Of a DNA stretch of 64,000 nt, positions 11,939 to 23,177 are shown one piece after another. Under the pieces are notes generated by a model. The model searched no databases and was not told the origin of the DNA. It worked only from the letters and a program-made list of their open reading frames with translations. Position numbers and translations under genes: made by a program. Source of the DNA: Euleptes europaea (taxonomy: Eukaryota; Chordata; Lepidosauria; Squamata; Sphaerodactylidae); contig NC_079332.1 of NCBI RefSeq assembly GCF_029931775.1, forward strand, positions 384,501-448,500, given 5' to 3'. The first letter of the stretch is position 1. Every line of letters starts with the position of its first letter.

Positions 11939-13761
11939 AGATGGACCCCCCCCTTGGGCTGACCCCACAGGTCTTGTTTGTCCTGGCATCCATGGGGGAA
12001 TTTGGGCGACTGTATCCTGTTCATACCCTGGGGGCGGCTGCCCGCGACAGCCTGCTTGCTCCAGGGCGGCCATCTCAGAGGCTGGCTCTCCACAAAACGG
12101 CCGGGGCTCTTCTGCCTCTTACAGGAGCTGCTCCTGAGCCCGTCTCTCTCCCTCCTCCGAAATGTCTCTCGTGAGCCTTAGCCGGGGCTGCATCTCGGAG
12201 CGGGATGCTGCATTGCCGGGGCAGCCAGGACGTCTCTCTGGATCTGCCCTTCCGCCCAGAGGCTCGGCACCAGTTGCAACGTGCCCCCCGTCCTGCCTCT
12301 TTCCTAGGCCCACCCAGTGCTCTGAGAGCCACCTTTCTGAGATGGCAGGGGAGGAAGAAAGCCCCCCCCCCCACTGCCTCCTTTCAAGCCTGGCCTGTCA
12401 GGCGCACTGGCTGACGTCTGGGGTGCCAAGCGCCGCTGAAGCTAATGGGCAGTGACAGCTGTATTTGCGCCGCTCGTGCGCAGTGTGCCGGAGCAGGAGT
12501 TGCGAGGGGGGAGCGGGGTGGCAGGGCTCTGGCTGCCGACAGGAGCAGGTAGATCTTCCTCCCACGGTGGCTGTGCTCAGCCCCCTCCCCTGTTCTTTGC
12601 ACAGGCATCTGCCTGATGGGGGTGTCTTGGGCAGAGAGGGGCAAACGACAGCCTGGCCCCTCCACGGCTTCTCTCTCCTCCCTTTCTCGCTCCGGTTTTG
12701 ATGCAAATCTGATCGTTTGAGGGCAGTCGCGGTGCAGAGAGGACTGCGGGAGAGAGGCTGCCAGCCGTAAGAGCGCGCGCGCCCGTGTGTACGTACACGG
12801 ATTAGGAAAATTCAGCTTGCGTGCTGCAAACATAGATAATGCCTTCTTGGCTGCTGCAGCCCGCACAGCTGGCTCCTGGAGGGTGAACAAAACCACGGCA
12901 AGCAGCTCCCCCGTTCACTGGGACCTGGGGAGGAGGGTTCGAGTCTCTCCTGCTCCCAGAGACGGTTGCGTTTGGTGGTGTTCCTGTTTCATGCTTGGGC
13001 GGTGTGTGTCCAAACCTGTGTCCTGAGCCTTCCCCCCCCCACACACACACACAGGGCTGCCCCCCCCCGCCGTTTGGAGTCCATCGGCTCTCTGTGCAGG
13101 GCCACAGCCGGAGTGGGTGAAGGGGGGGGTTGGAGGGCCCAGAGTTCAAGTCCTCCCCCACGGATGGCCCAGTCTTCTCTCTCCTTCCCGCTGTCGACAA
13201 ACGTTCCCCGGCCTCTTCTGTGCTGTTGCTGGAAGGGAGCCATGCGGGGCCGTCCTGGGCTTTCTCTCCTGTGCCGTCCTCCCCGTCAGAAGCTGTGTGC
13301 AGGAGCAGACGGGGCCCTTGATGTCTGGATGGCCCCCTGCCCAGGAGGGCACTGGCAAGGTCTTCTCCATTCATACCTGGCCGGTGGCAAAAAAAACCCG
13401 GTGGCAGACCTGTGCTTGGCGATGGCCTCTTCTTGTGGTGCCAGGCTAGCGACGGTGCAGGATGAGGCTGTGGGAAAGCCCGTGCCGTCGGCACTGGGTG
13501 GGCTGGCCAGAGCCTCTGGGGCTCAGCTCGGCTTGCCCCTCGGTTCCTCCACCATCCCACCCCTCTCTGGCTGCTCCTTCCCCTCCTTTTCTAAGGAGGA
13601 GCATCCCGGCATCTTCTGCTTCCTGGCCAAGGTGCCCTGAGCCACCCTTGGTGCTCGTCAGGTTTCCAGTCCTCAGCGTAGAACTACCCCAACCGTTCTG
13701 CTACCCCCAGATGGATTTGGCGGACCGGCACGGGTGCGTGTTTGATGAAAAGGGAAAAGGG

Positions 13762-13918
13762 ACCTTAGGCAGATGATGAGAGGGAGGGCATCTTGGTCAC
13801 CTTCTGAGCACTGGGTGTGTGTGTGTGTGGGGGGGGAAGGTAGTTGTGAATTTCTTGCATTGAGCAGGGGGTTGGACTAGATGACCCTGGTGGCCCCTTC
13901 CAACTCTCTGATTCTATG
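13762..13918 (+). mobile_element. CR1 LINE 3' tail
   Basis: Terminal CR1 3'UTR only: GATGATGAGAGGGAGGGCAT, an internal TG repeat, GGTTGGACTAGATGACCCTG and an end at GATTCTATG. Confidence 0.85.
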
Positions 13919-16428
13919 CATAACTGCCGTGGCCGTCCGTCGTCCCTCCCTACGGCCAGCCTTCAAGTTGTGCTGCTGAGAAACGGTTCTTCAGGCCGTG
14001 CTGCGGAAGCAGGGAAGGCCGGGAGCTCCCCAAATCTCGAAGGGCTCTCCTTGGTGGTCTCTCTGGCCCTTCGGACCAGGTGCTCCCGGATCGTGACGGG
14101 CTCTCTTCCGAACACACCGACGCACCTGCAGAGATGCTTCTGAAGGATCCAGGGGATGCATTCAGGGCTTTAAGCGGCTTCGTTTCTGAATGTCACTCAC
14201 AGGGAGACTTGCCGCTGTCAGGTTGGGTTAGAGGATAGGAATGTCTTTGAAATCACCTCCTGGGACGCCAGGGGTTTTTTTCCCCCCAGGAATCCGTAGC
14301 TGCTGATTTGTTGCTTGACGGAGGTTACAAAACGTGCACAAGGTTACCCACAGAATATTGCATATTGAAACACCCGAAATTGTGTCTCTAAAAAGAATTA
14401 GACAAAAGTCATGGCGGAGGAGAGGTCTGATCTGTCGAGGAGAGGACTAATGGTGGTGAAATGGGACCTCCATGTTCACTAAGCAGTATACCTGAGAATG
14501 GGGGCATCAACTGGGGGAAGCTTTGTGGGCCTGCCAGGGAATCTGGCTGGCCGCTGGGTGTGGGGAGGGTGCCGGGGCGGAGGGTAATTTTCACCGTGAC
14601 CCAACAAAGTTCTTCTGATGTTCTTAAATTCTCCGCTGCCAGGATTTGGAGGGGGGGGGATTTCAGGCAGCTTTATTTTTTTCTTGGATGGACACGTTCC
14701 TGTTCAAGAGTTCCTCCTGTCCAAAAATGCAAGATGCTGCGGCGTCAGGACGGGGATGGAGATTGGCTCTGACACCAGAAGGGGGGGCAGGAGGCACTCT
14801 TGTTGAGGGGGGGGGAGCAGGCCTGGGCGCTGCCCAGACCCGGCCAGGAGTGATGCTCGTAGGTCTGGCCTTCTCCATTTGCCGCTGCCGCCGCTGTGTA
14901 TTTATCATGATGATATGTTGACGAACCCTCCTGATGGCTCCCTGTGTGGTACAGAAAGAAGCCCCCCCCTGCCCTCCCCTAGCAGGCTTCTCAGTCGAAC
15001 CTCCCAGGGCAACCAGACAAAGGAAGGTGGTGGCATTTGTGATAAAGGCCCCTGGCCCAGCACTGGACATCTACCCTGATTCCAAAGCAAGAGCCGGGAT
15101 TGTCCCCGGGGGCCCTTTTGGAAGGGGAAACTCCTAAAGGTCCCAAGGGGAGAGGCCACGATCCCGTTCTCACCCTCAGCAAGCAACTTGATCAGCCATT
15201 AGGAACAGAGAGGCAGGTCTGGCAGGTCTACATCTCTTCGTCTTGGGTGGCTGTTGTCCCCCCCAAAGTCTCCTGTTCAGTTTCTCAAAAGTGCAAATCT
15301 GTTTTTTCTTAGACAGTGGAAGTTTAGCGGTGTGGGAGGTGGCCCAAAAAAAGCTCATTTGTGGGCGGTTTGGGGTCTTTTTGGAGACCTGTGTTGGGAG
15401 GGGAGAAAAGACCCCCCTGTCCCCGCCAGTTTTCCTGCGAGGGCTGACTCTTCGGCCGCTCTGATCCCAAAAGCAGTCCACCCACCATTCGAGGGAAGGC
15501 GAGGGTTTTGATTCTTATGAGAGCCGACAGGCCCTTCGGTTGGGACGGTCAAACGCCAGCTGAGATGCGGTGGGGTGCTATTAATAGTTTCCTTTCTCGG
15601 TTTCTGAGGGATGATCTAGCGATGCATCCGGGCGCTCTCGGATGCAAAGTGGTGGGGTTTGGAAAAAGCGGGTGGTCGCTGGCTCCAGGACAAGAGTGGC
15701 CCCATCGAGGTCAAAGGGGTGGGGGGGTTCTTCTCTAGGCAGAACCACACCGGGGAGAGGGGGGGCCTCGGCCGACAGCAGGGCCAGGGCTTGTCCATCG
15801 CCCAGGTGGGAAGGAGTCACGCTGTAAATGCTCACCTGTAGACGTTCCCGTCACATCTCAATTCAGGGCTGAAGCTAACCTGCCAGTTGATTAGTTAGGG
15901 TGTTTTTTTTTTCAAGGGAAGGATTCAGCAGGAACGGCGTTAGCATTACGACAAACCAAACTGCCCGGTCTTGCAGGAGGGGCGTCCGCACACGAGCGGG
16001 GGCCCTTCGTTCTCTGCAGGGCCTCCCGTTGGCTGTGGTGTGCTTTCTGTTCTGCAGGCATGGCTGTCCTGCCTGCCTCTGCCGGGGCTTCCCCTGGTCA
16101 GCTCCAAAGGCCGGTGCTCTTGAGTCTTCGAAGGCAGCCTTCCTCCGGCAGCCACCCGGGTGCCTTGCTGAATGGCTCAACCACTGGCCAGAGGGAGGCC
16201 GAGAGCTGCCAAATCCTCTTTCCCGGAGAGATGCCGGAGGGCCCGGCACGGGGTCGGGGACTCCCCGCGGCGGCTGCAGCAGCGTTGCTGAGTTGACCGG
16301 CCCTTTGGAGGGGAAGCGCCTAGTAAGAGCCGGCGAGGGGGCCTTGTTTGGAAGAAACCCACCACCACCCTTGCATGTGGCACGCTCTGGGGCAGGCCTG
16401 GTCTTGCATGCCGCCGGCCCTCCGCCCC

Positions 16429-16467
16429 GCAAGTAATTGCCCATCTCATCCGCCTCCAATTACTTGC
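16429..16467 (+). promoter_or_regulatory. Perfect 11-bp inverted repeat with homeodomain-type cores
   Basis: GCAAGTAATTG at 16429-16439 and its exact reverse complement CAATTACTTGC at 16457-16467, with a 17-base spacer. Each arm contains the TAATTG/CAATTA core bound by many homeodomain proteins. It lies 311 bases upstream of the beta-II exon. In RNA it could form a small stem-loop. Confidence 0.45.
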
Positions 16468-16778
16468 CGGCCAGCCGGCACATGGTCCTTCAGTCCCCCA
16501 GCACCCTCCATGACAAAATGCTCCGTGGTGGAAACCAACGGCAACCTCTTGCCAAAGGAGTCATAAGTATTTTGCATTGTTTCTTTTTTTTTTTTGTGCT
16601 CCCATTTTCCTCATCGTGGGGACTTTGCCTGATGTGGGGGTGGGGGGGAGGGGGCTTGTGTGTGGCTGGGCTGGGGGATGCAGCAGCCCACCTCCCCCCA
16701 CCCCCCAAATTGCACGCTCGCATCTTCCTTTCATTTTTGCCGCACCTACCATTGCGCTCTTTTCTTCCCCTCTCATAG

Positions 16779-16937
16779 TGCGGACGGAACGCTGAAAACT
16801 TCGACCGGTTTTTCACCCGCCACCCACCTGTCTTAACGCCACCCGACCAGGAAGTCATCAGGAACATTGACCAATCAGAATTCGAAGGATTTTCCTTTGT
16901 TAACTCTGTGTTTTTTAAGCCTGAAGTCAAGAGCTAA
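16779..16937 (+). CDS. PRKCB: PRKCB beta-II-specific C-terminal exon (52 codons plus stop)
   Basis: Alternative last coding exon giving PKC beta-II. It begins [18 protein letters not shown] and carries the turn motif LTPPD (Thr is the autophosphorylation site) and the hydrophobic motif FEGFSFVN (Ser site). It ends KPEVKS then TAA. It is exactly the 52 residues known for the family. The acceptor has a good pyrimidine tract (CTCTTTTCTTCCCCTCTCATAG). Against human as I remember it, the end reads [11 protein letters not shown] where human has NSEFLKPEVKS. In mammals this exon is included or skipped; when skipped, 6294 joins 20863. The isoform tail directs anchoring-protein binding and localisation. 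Confidence 0.97.
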   Translation, partial: CGRNAENFDRFFTRHPPVLTPPDQEVIRNIDQSEFEGFSFVNSVFFKPEVKS

Positions 16938-19900
16938 GTAGCCGCTGTAGACCGTTCTCCATCCACCCTCTCGCACCCCCCCTCCCCCCCGTGACCATCT
17001 GGCCCCTGCAGCTATCGTGGTGGTGGCGTCCTCCTTTGCTTTGAATTTCTTTTCCGGGGATACTGGAGTGACCGTATTTCAAAAAACATGCCGTGGTGGA
17101 GCAGGACCGTTCGAGGGAGGGGTCGAAGGCGGCTCGTAGACTCGCGAGGCTCAGAAAGAACGGCTGGTGTGCCCGTGGCAAACCCATCCAGGGCCGCCGT
17201 CTTTGGCTTGGTGCCAGCAGAATCGCTGGGGAAAGACCAGAGATGCTCTGACCAGCCCCACTCTGTGGTTTATCCAAGGACCGGATGTGGTTGCCGTGTC
17301 GTGTGAGCAAGACAAAGGTGTTGTGTCTGCGCACTGGCAGGGTCTCTGTCTGCCTGAGGGGTGATGCACTTTGGACCCTTTTGCACGTGTGAACGGACTT
17401 TTCCCTTCGTGCAAACTGGGCCCGGCACAAAGACCGTTTCCACAGCAGCTGGAGGTTTGCCCTCGTACGGCAGTGGTCACATTTTTGTTAACGCCCAGTT
17501 GATCCTGTGGCTTTGGGTGACCCTGCCCGTAAGGAGGGAGGCGGAAGGGTTTGTGCGGCTAAGGGGACGCCATCCACGTTGCATGCAGAAGTTCCCAGGT
17601 TCAGTCACCTGCATCTTCCACCACCAGATCTCCAGGAACTGGAGTTGGCAACCCAGTCACCTACTGAAAGTTCTCAAGACTGGAGTTGCCCATGATGACT
17701 AAATGGGCTGGGCTTGGAATCGTGGCCACCTTCGCTTCATGGGAGCATGTGGCACGAACAGCTTTTGCTGATGTGCCACTTTCAAATCGATTCCCCACCC
17801 ACCCCCCGGTACCCTGGTACCACTGTATGGATTGGGTGTTCCAATTCCGCTACTTTCCTCTTTGGACCTGAACGTGGCCGGCCTTTCTGTCCGGGTCCGG
17901 AAGATTCCCACGGTCGCCGCGTCTGGGGCAGCCGCCTTTCCTTCTCCTTAGCCAGGGAGGTGGGGGAACCAGGCAGGCCTCTCTGAACTCCTCCTTGGAG
18001 GAAAGATGAGACTCCGTGCTACCTAATAGGTAGACCGGCAGCTGGTGACCGGCATGTTCACTTGTGTCCTCGCACTCTCCACCCACGGCTTTGAGAATGA
18101 GGTGTGGGCTGGACCCCCACGCTCAACCGAGGCCTTAGCAGAGTGGAAGGGGTTCAGGGAGGGGTGTCACCCCCCCCCGAGAGACTTCTCAAGTCTTATT
18201 TAGCTTCCTCTCACAAAATCTCCGTGGATTCACCCACACACACACCCTTCTTTTGCAATCCGCTCTCAGGGCTCCGAAAGAAGAAAAGGCCCAGAAAGGG
18301 CGGGGAATGGGGGGTGGGTGGGGGTCTCCTTGCAGTCTGGGTCAGTTTGGTCTCCAGGTTGAGCTCCGTGGCAAAGGCAACCACATCCAGACGGGAGGGC
18401 AAGAAGACCTCCTGCCCCTGGGCATGTTTCGGCACCCTTGGTCACCCCAGTATCGCCCATCCATGTCATGTTATTTTTCATATCAAACCTTTGTAAGGGG
18501 GTTTCTTTCCTTAACACTGGAGGGGGGTGGGCAGGTGTCTTGTCCAGTTGCCAAAATGACATTCCGTCTGTTCCACTGTGCTTATTAAGTGTGTCAAAAA
18601 TCGAAGTATTTTACTAAAAATGAAGCTGATATTTAAAAAAAAAAAAACCAAGCAGTATTTGTGTAACTTGACTGAAGCTGTAAAGTATTTTTGTCTCGAC
18701 TAATATTCTTCTGAGAATAACAAAGAATTGCCGCTGGGATCTTGAGTTGTGCGTGTTTCTGGGAACTGTCCGCAGAAGAGCAAAGGCCGGGCCTTGGTTC
18801 CTCACCCACCCACCCACCCTCTGGCGATAGCCCCGTCCTGCCTGCTTCCTTCCCCCTTTGGGCTCCCCCCCCCCCGCTATGTGTTTGTGGGCCTCTCACC
18901 TACCCGGTTTGCTTTGTTAACGTGCCAATTTTTTTCAGATACCATTATAAAATAAAAATTAAGAAATCTTGTTTTGAGGAAACCTCCGTTTATTTGCAAG
19001 TAGGTCAGAACGGTAACCCCTGTGACGTGTTTCAGGTAGTAGCTGCTGGGGAAGGGGGTGGAAGCACACCTTGCAAGCAAGATCTCCAGTCCGCTGGCAA
19101 AAATCTCAGTTGTACGGTTCAAACCGGGAAACATTTCCAGCACTGAATACTATGTAAATGTGTGAGTTCTTTTTTAGAAATACTACGGAACTTGGCAAGT
19201 GAAATCCTTAACGCTGTGAACTTTAAAAGTGTATTGAAGGAAAATTCTTGAGCAAAGTGTTCTCAACCCACCACCCCCCAAAAAACTTTTTAAATGTATC
19301 AACAAGATATTTGGGGGGTTTTTTTTGTAAAAAGTGAACATCACTATGAGGCTTCAAAACCAAATGTGTAAAGTCCCAAGGTGAAATTTCACATCCAAAT
19401 TTTGTAATTTTGCTATATTTCAAATGTCTTAAAGATTGTTGAACTAAGTTCCAGTGGAGACGCCAGGAGCTTGGTCTGAGGACCAACTCCCAACAGGAGC
19501 TTCAAGCCTCAAAGTTCCTCCTCCAGCAGCCCCCCTTTGAAATCAGTGGGGTGTGGGTCCTTCAGGGCTGTTGGGACCTTTTGATGGAACATGCTGAGTG
19601 GGGAAAGAATAGTGGTCCGTGGTTACCCACCTGGGGCTCCCTTCTCCTTCCGTCTTATGTCCACCTCCCAAGAACCTCTCGGCCAAGTAGACTTGGGTCA
19701 CCTTTGGCTGCACCAGATGAATGCTCGCCTCTCCGCCCAGTCCCCTCAGGGGTTTGCCCCTGCAGGGGCAACACCTGGGAGATGGAGCAGGTTGGCCAGG
19801 TGGCTTCCAGAGGCAATGCCTGTTGGAACAGCTGTGAGGAGTGAGGGTCCCAGGGAACCTGGGCCTCTGTTGAACTGAGCTCTGTGTTCCTGTAGATGCA

Positions 19901-20862
19901 GTCACTATTCGAAGAGAGAGGCTAGTGGGAATCCCTCCTTCTGCCAGATACCTTCAGGGGTTTGCACAGAAAAACAGCGGGGCTCCCATCTTTGCTAAAT
20001 CCAAATCCACCAAGCTTCCTTCCTTCCTCTCTGATCCTCGGTTCTTGGAGCAGCAAAACAAGAAATCCTGTGTTCGTCGGCTGTTGCAAAGCCCACAGCG
20101 GTGTTTTTTTCCTGCGGGAGGCTTTGGCTGAGGTCCCGGCCCACCCCCACCCCCCCCAAAAGCGTCTCTGCATCAGGCAGCATGTGGTCAGTCTGTGAGT
20201 CACCGGCAGCCCCCGGCTCTGCCTGGCTCTGGAGGCAGCTGCCATTGTGAGCAATTAGCAGGTTTGGTGAGGGAGAGAGAGAGACGGAGGGCTCCGCGTT
20301 TCTGCTCCTCCGAATTCCGGTGTTGGGCTGTTAGTTCTTCCTTCTGGAAATCTGCTTGTGAGGAACGAGTGCGAATTGAGTGGGAGGGGGAGGGAGACCG
20401 GCAACAGCAGCCCTGGGGGTGGGTGGGGGGATGTAAAGGAGAGGAATTAAACTGCCGGGGGTGGGTGGGTGGTGAAAGGGCAGGAGCTAGGAACGTTGGC
20501 CCTTGGCGGGCCCAGGACTCCACTTCGGACCCCCTCTCTCTTCCACGGTGTGCCTGCCTGGCTCTTCTCTCCAAGAGGCCCAAAGCAAGCGTGCTCGGTG
20601 CTGCTCGTGGCTCACCTTGTGCCAGGAGCCAAACAGAAGGCGGGCAGAGCAGCTGGTTATGTCAAGCGCTGCCCCACGGACTCCTGGCCGCCTCTCCCCC
20701 CACCCCCCATGCAAAGTCTCTGCGAGGCTTTCCGGGTCATCTTAACTGCCGTCGTGTGGCCAGCAGCTCCCCGGCCGGGCTTTTTCCGAACTTGTCTCCC
20801 TTCCCTTGCTGTGTGCTGCTGTTGTTGCTGCTGTTGTTAATTCTGTGCTCTCTGTCCAACAG
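16938..20862 (+). other. PRKCB: PRKCB beta-II 3'UTR and intron to the beta-I exon
   Basis: After the beta-II stop the sequence serves both as 3'UTR and, when spliced, as intron. No repeat family is evident through most of it. The AT-rich part, 18570-19440, looks like the far end of a long 3'UTR. A canonical AATAAA is at 18951-18956. Further on, 20805-20862 forms the beta-I acceptor region, with GCTGTTGTT repeats. I cannot tell from sequence alone which 5' splice site in the 3'UTR, if any, is used. Confidence 0.6.
18951..18956 (+). terminator. PRKCB: Candidate poly(A) signal for the PRKCB beta-II transcript
   Basis: AATAAA in an AT-rich block (ACCATTATAAAATAAAAATT) about 2.0 kb after the beta-II stop. 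It is the clearest signal in this interval. GT-rich sequence is not obvious just downstream, so use is uncertain. Confidence 0.4.
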
Positions 20863-21015
20863 AAAGATAAACGCGATACTTGCAACTTCGATAAAGAGTT
20901 CACGAGGCAGCCCGTGGAACTCACGCCCACGGACAAGCTCTTCATCATGAACTTGGACCAGAATGAGTTTGCGGGATTCTCCTACACTAACCCTGAGTTT
21001 GTCATTCACGTGTAG
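20863..21015 (+). CDS. PRKCB: PRKCB beta-I-specific C-terminal exon (50 codons plus stop)
   Basis: Alternative last coding exon giving PKC beta-I. It begins [19 protein letters not shown] and has the turn motif LTPTDK and the hydrophobic motif FAGFSYTN. It ends NPEFVIHV then TAG. It is exactly the 50 residues known for beta-I; human begins RDKRDTSNF and ends FVINV, as I remember it. The acceptor is TCTCTGTCCAACAG, whose pyrimidine tract is weaker than that of the beta-II exon and is preceded by GCTGTTGTT repeats. The frame continues in phase 0 from 6294. That both exons are intact argues that the isoform switch is retained in this species. Confidence 0.97.
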   Translation, partial: KDKRDTCNFDKEFTRQPVELTPTDKLFIMNLDQNEFAGFSYTNPEFVIHV

Positions 21016-22145
21016 GCAGGCTGGCGCGCAGGCCGGGACTCCAGATTGCCTTGCGCTCCATGCGCAGGAGACTCAAGTCTTCCGGGTTCAGGGGCGCGCC
21101 TCTCTTCCTCCGTCCTCCTATACCCTCCTCGGCAAAGAGGCTTGTCTTTAGGGGTGGGGGCCTGCTCCTCTGTGTGTAGACAAGTCGACCCGCTTGCCTT
21201 TTTGACCTGTCTCTGGAGATGCGTTTGAGTTTGTCCCTTTTTTTGTGTCAGCCAAAGGGTAGCTTTTCTAGAACTTCCAACCGGTGGCTACCCATAGAGT
21301 TTTGAACTATGTCCGAGTCTTTGTCCCCAAAAATACGACGTTTGCTACGGTCTTTGTAATTTTTCGAATTTCTCTGCGACGGAGATGCTGGTGTGTCGTG
21401 TCTTCTTTGAATGCTACGCATGGTCGCTACCCCCCTCACCCTTTGTGCTGCTGCTGCTGCTGTTGTCGCTGGTTCTCCTGCCGCCGCTGCTTCCGCAATG
21501 ACTGTCGCTCTTGTCCGACACGCCGTCCTTTTTTCTCTTCTCTCTCTCTCTCACTCTCTGCTCGAGTTGGAACTAAACCCAGTCAACCCCTTTGGTGTGT
21601 GAAGGCGTCTTGTTTCTTAAGTCTTTCAAACTCTGCACTGAACCCGTCTTCCTCTTGAGCTGCCGGGAACGACTGTGCCCCTATTCCAGGCACGGGGCTT
21701 CCGAAAAGGAACCTCCATTCCAGTCCTTGTAAATTAAAAGCTATTGTGGGGGTGGGGGTGGGGGGTGTTAAAAAGGTGGCATTTTTAAAGAACTGGGGCA
21801 GTGTGTTGCTTTAGCGGTGCTCTTTGTCGAATTCTGTTTTTAAAAGGAATGTTTCGAAATGGGTTTGGGAGGAATTGCTGGAATTCCTCCAAAGCACAGG
21901 TGAGATCCGTTTTTCACTGTGGAAGGGATGCTGCTGCGGCGGCGGCCGCTTTCTCTGGTGGTGACCGGTGGCGGCGACTCTCTCCAAGCCTCGGGGCTCG
22001 CAAAGAGGTCTTGGTTGCAGGGCTTACTCTTTTTTTTGCAATTAGTAATACCAAACCATATGTATCCTACTTAGGGGGGTGGGGGGGAAATCAGAATGTT
22101 ATTTTTAAAATCCTGCTGGTATTTTTAATAAACAGTTTCAGCGTC
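21016..22145 (+). other. PRKCB: PRKCB beta-I 3'UTR (likely)
   Basis: Follows the beta-I stop, free of recognised repeats, with T-rich and GCTGCTG-rich patches. Two plausible ends are ATTAAA at 21733-21738 and AATAAA at 22127-22132. The second is followed by a T-containing stretch and is taken as the probable distal end. Confidence 0.6.
22127..22132 (+). terminator. PRKCB: Candidate distal poly(A) signal of PRKCB
   Basis: AATAAA within GGTATTTTTAATAAACAG, 1.1 kb after the beta-I stop. It is the last canonical signal before repeat-rich intergenic DNA. Confidence 0.5.
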
Positions 22146-22833
22146 CTTATGGCTGAATGAGAAAGAGTGCCATCTGGAAAAGCCCAGCCAGAAAACAAGA
22201 TGGACTTTCATCTGCGGAAAAGCGTTGTGTGTTTGTGGGGGACTTGGGAATGGGGTGGGGGGAATCTTGATTGATTTAAGCTTCTGAACAAGCACTGGAT
22301 GTGCCTAAATTACAAATCGCGGCACGTCTTTCTTGAACTGGGTTTTAGAGTTGTGACTGAGGGGTTTTGTTTTGTTCAGGATGTTTGTTAAAGCTTCCAA
22401 TTTTTACAAGAGATAATATTATTTGTATATTGTGGGAGGGGGGAAAGCGCATTAATGCTCTGCAAAGGAAGTCTACTTGCTATTCTACCCCCCCCCCCAG
22501 GAGACAAGGGTTCACCGCAGATACGATGCTCTCCTCTTGCCCACCGTAGGCCTGGCCCATTCTCTTGACCGGTGCACAGTGATTGGGGAAGTCGAACACA
22601 ACACTGAAGCTCTGCTCTTGCATTGGGGGGGGGGACACACACACTCCAGGCACATGCTCCTGTGTGCTCACCCAAGCGACCCCTCCAGTAGAGTGGGCGG
22701 CTGGGCAGCCCCACATCAGTGTATGGGGCTCTGGGCTGAGGGCCAGGTCGTAGACTTCTTGTACTTGGAAGTCAATCCTGCTGTCTTCAGCGGAACCTGC
22801 TGTTAGGTGAGTGTGCATTCGATTGTACCCTCT

Positions 22834-23177
22834 GTAGTGTGGTGTAGTGGTTACGAGCTGTGGTTAGGGGCAGTATACTCTAATCTGGAGACCCGGGTTC
22901 GATCCCCCGCTCCTCCACATGAGTGGCGGAGGCTAATCTGGTGAACTGGATTTGTTTCCCTAATCCATCACATGAAGCCAGCTGGATGACCTAGGGCTAG
23001 TCACAGTTCTCTTTGAGCTCTCTCAGCGCCGCCTACCTCGCAGGGTGTCTGTTGTGGGAAGGGAAGGTGATTGTAAGCTGGTTTGATTCTTCCTTAAGTG
23101 GTAGAGAAAGTCGGCATATAGAAACCAACTCTTCTCCTCCTCCTCCTGTTTCTTCTCCTCCTCTTCCTCCTCCTTCT
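22834..23177 (+). mobile_element. Squamate tRNA-derived SINE with long CTCCT tail
   Basis: Family of 8306-8630. Head GTGTGGTGTAGTGGTTACGA, B box GGGTTCGATCCCC (closer to a functional B box than other copies), then the core and a 3' unit ending GGCATATAGAAACC. The tail is expanded into CTCCTCCT/CTTCTC. Confidence 0.85.

Larger units (their letters stand above)
6295..16778 (+). other. PRKCB: PRKCB intron before the alternative C-terminal exons (10.5 kb)
   Basis: Large intron. Recognised contents are a CR1 3' end (6690-7330), two tRNA-derived SINEs (8306-8630, 11626-11938), a short CR1 tail (13762-13918), possible DNA-transposon debris (about 9958-10300) and a homeobox-like inverted repeat at 16429-16467. 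Stretches 7340-8300, 8640-11620, 11940-13760 and 13920-16778 are otherwise single-copy-looking. The block 10750-10985 is rich in conserved-looking AT motifs and could be a regulatory element, but I cannot test that. Confidence 0.85.

Noticed and set aside
12802-13640. Overlapping ORFs of 220-250 codons on both strands in PRKCB intron sequence
   Set aside because: No recognisable domain, low-complexity GC-rich composition, opposing frames equally open; typical of GC-rich intron.
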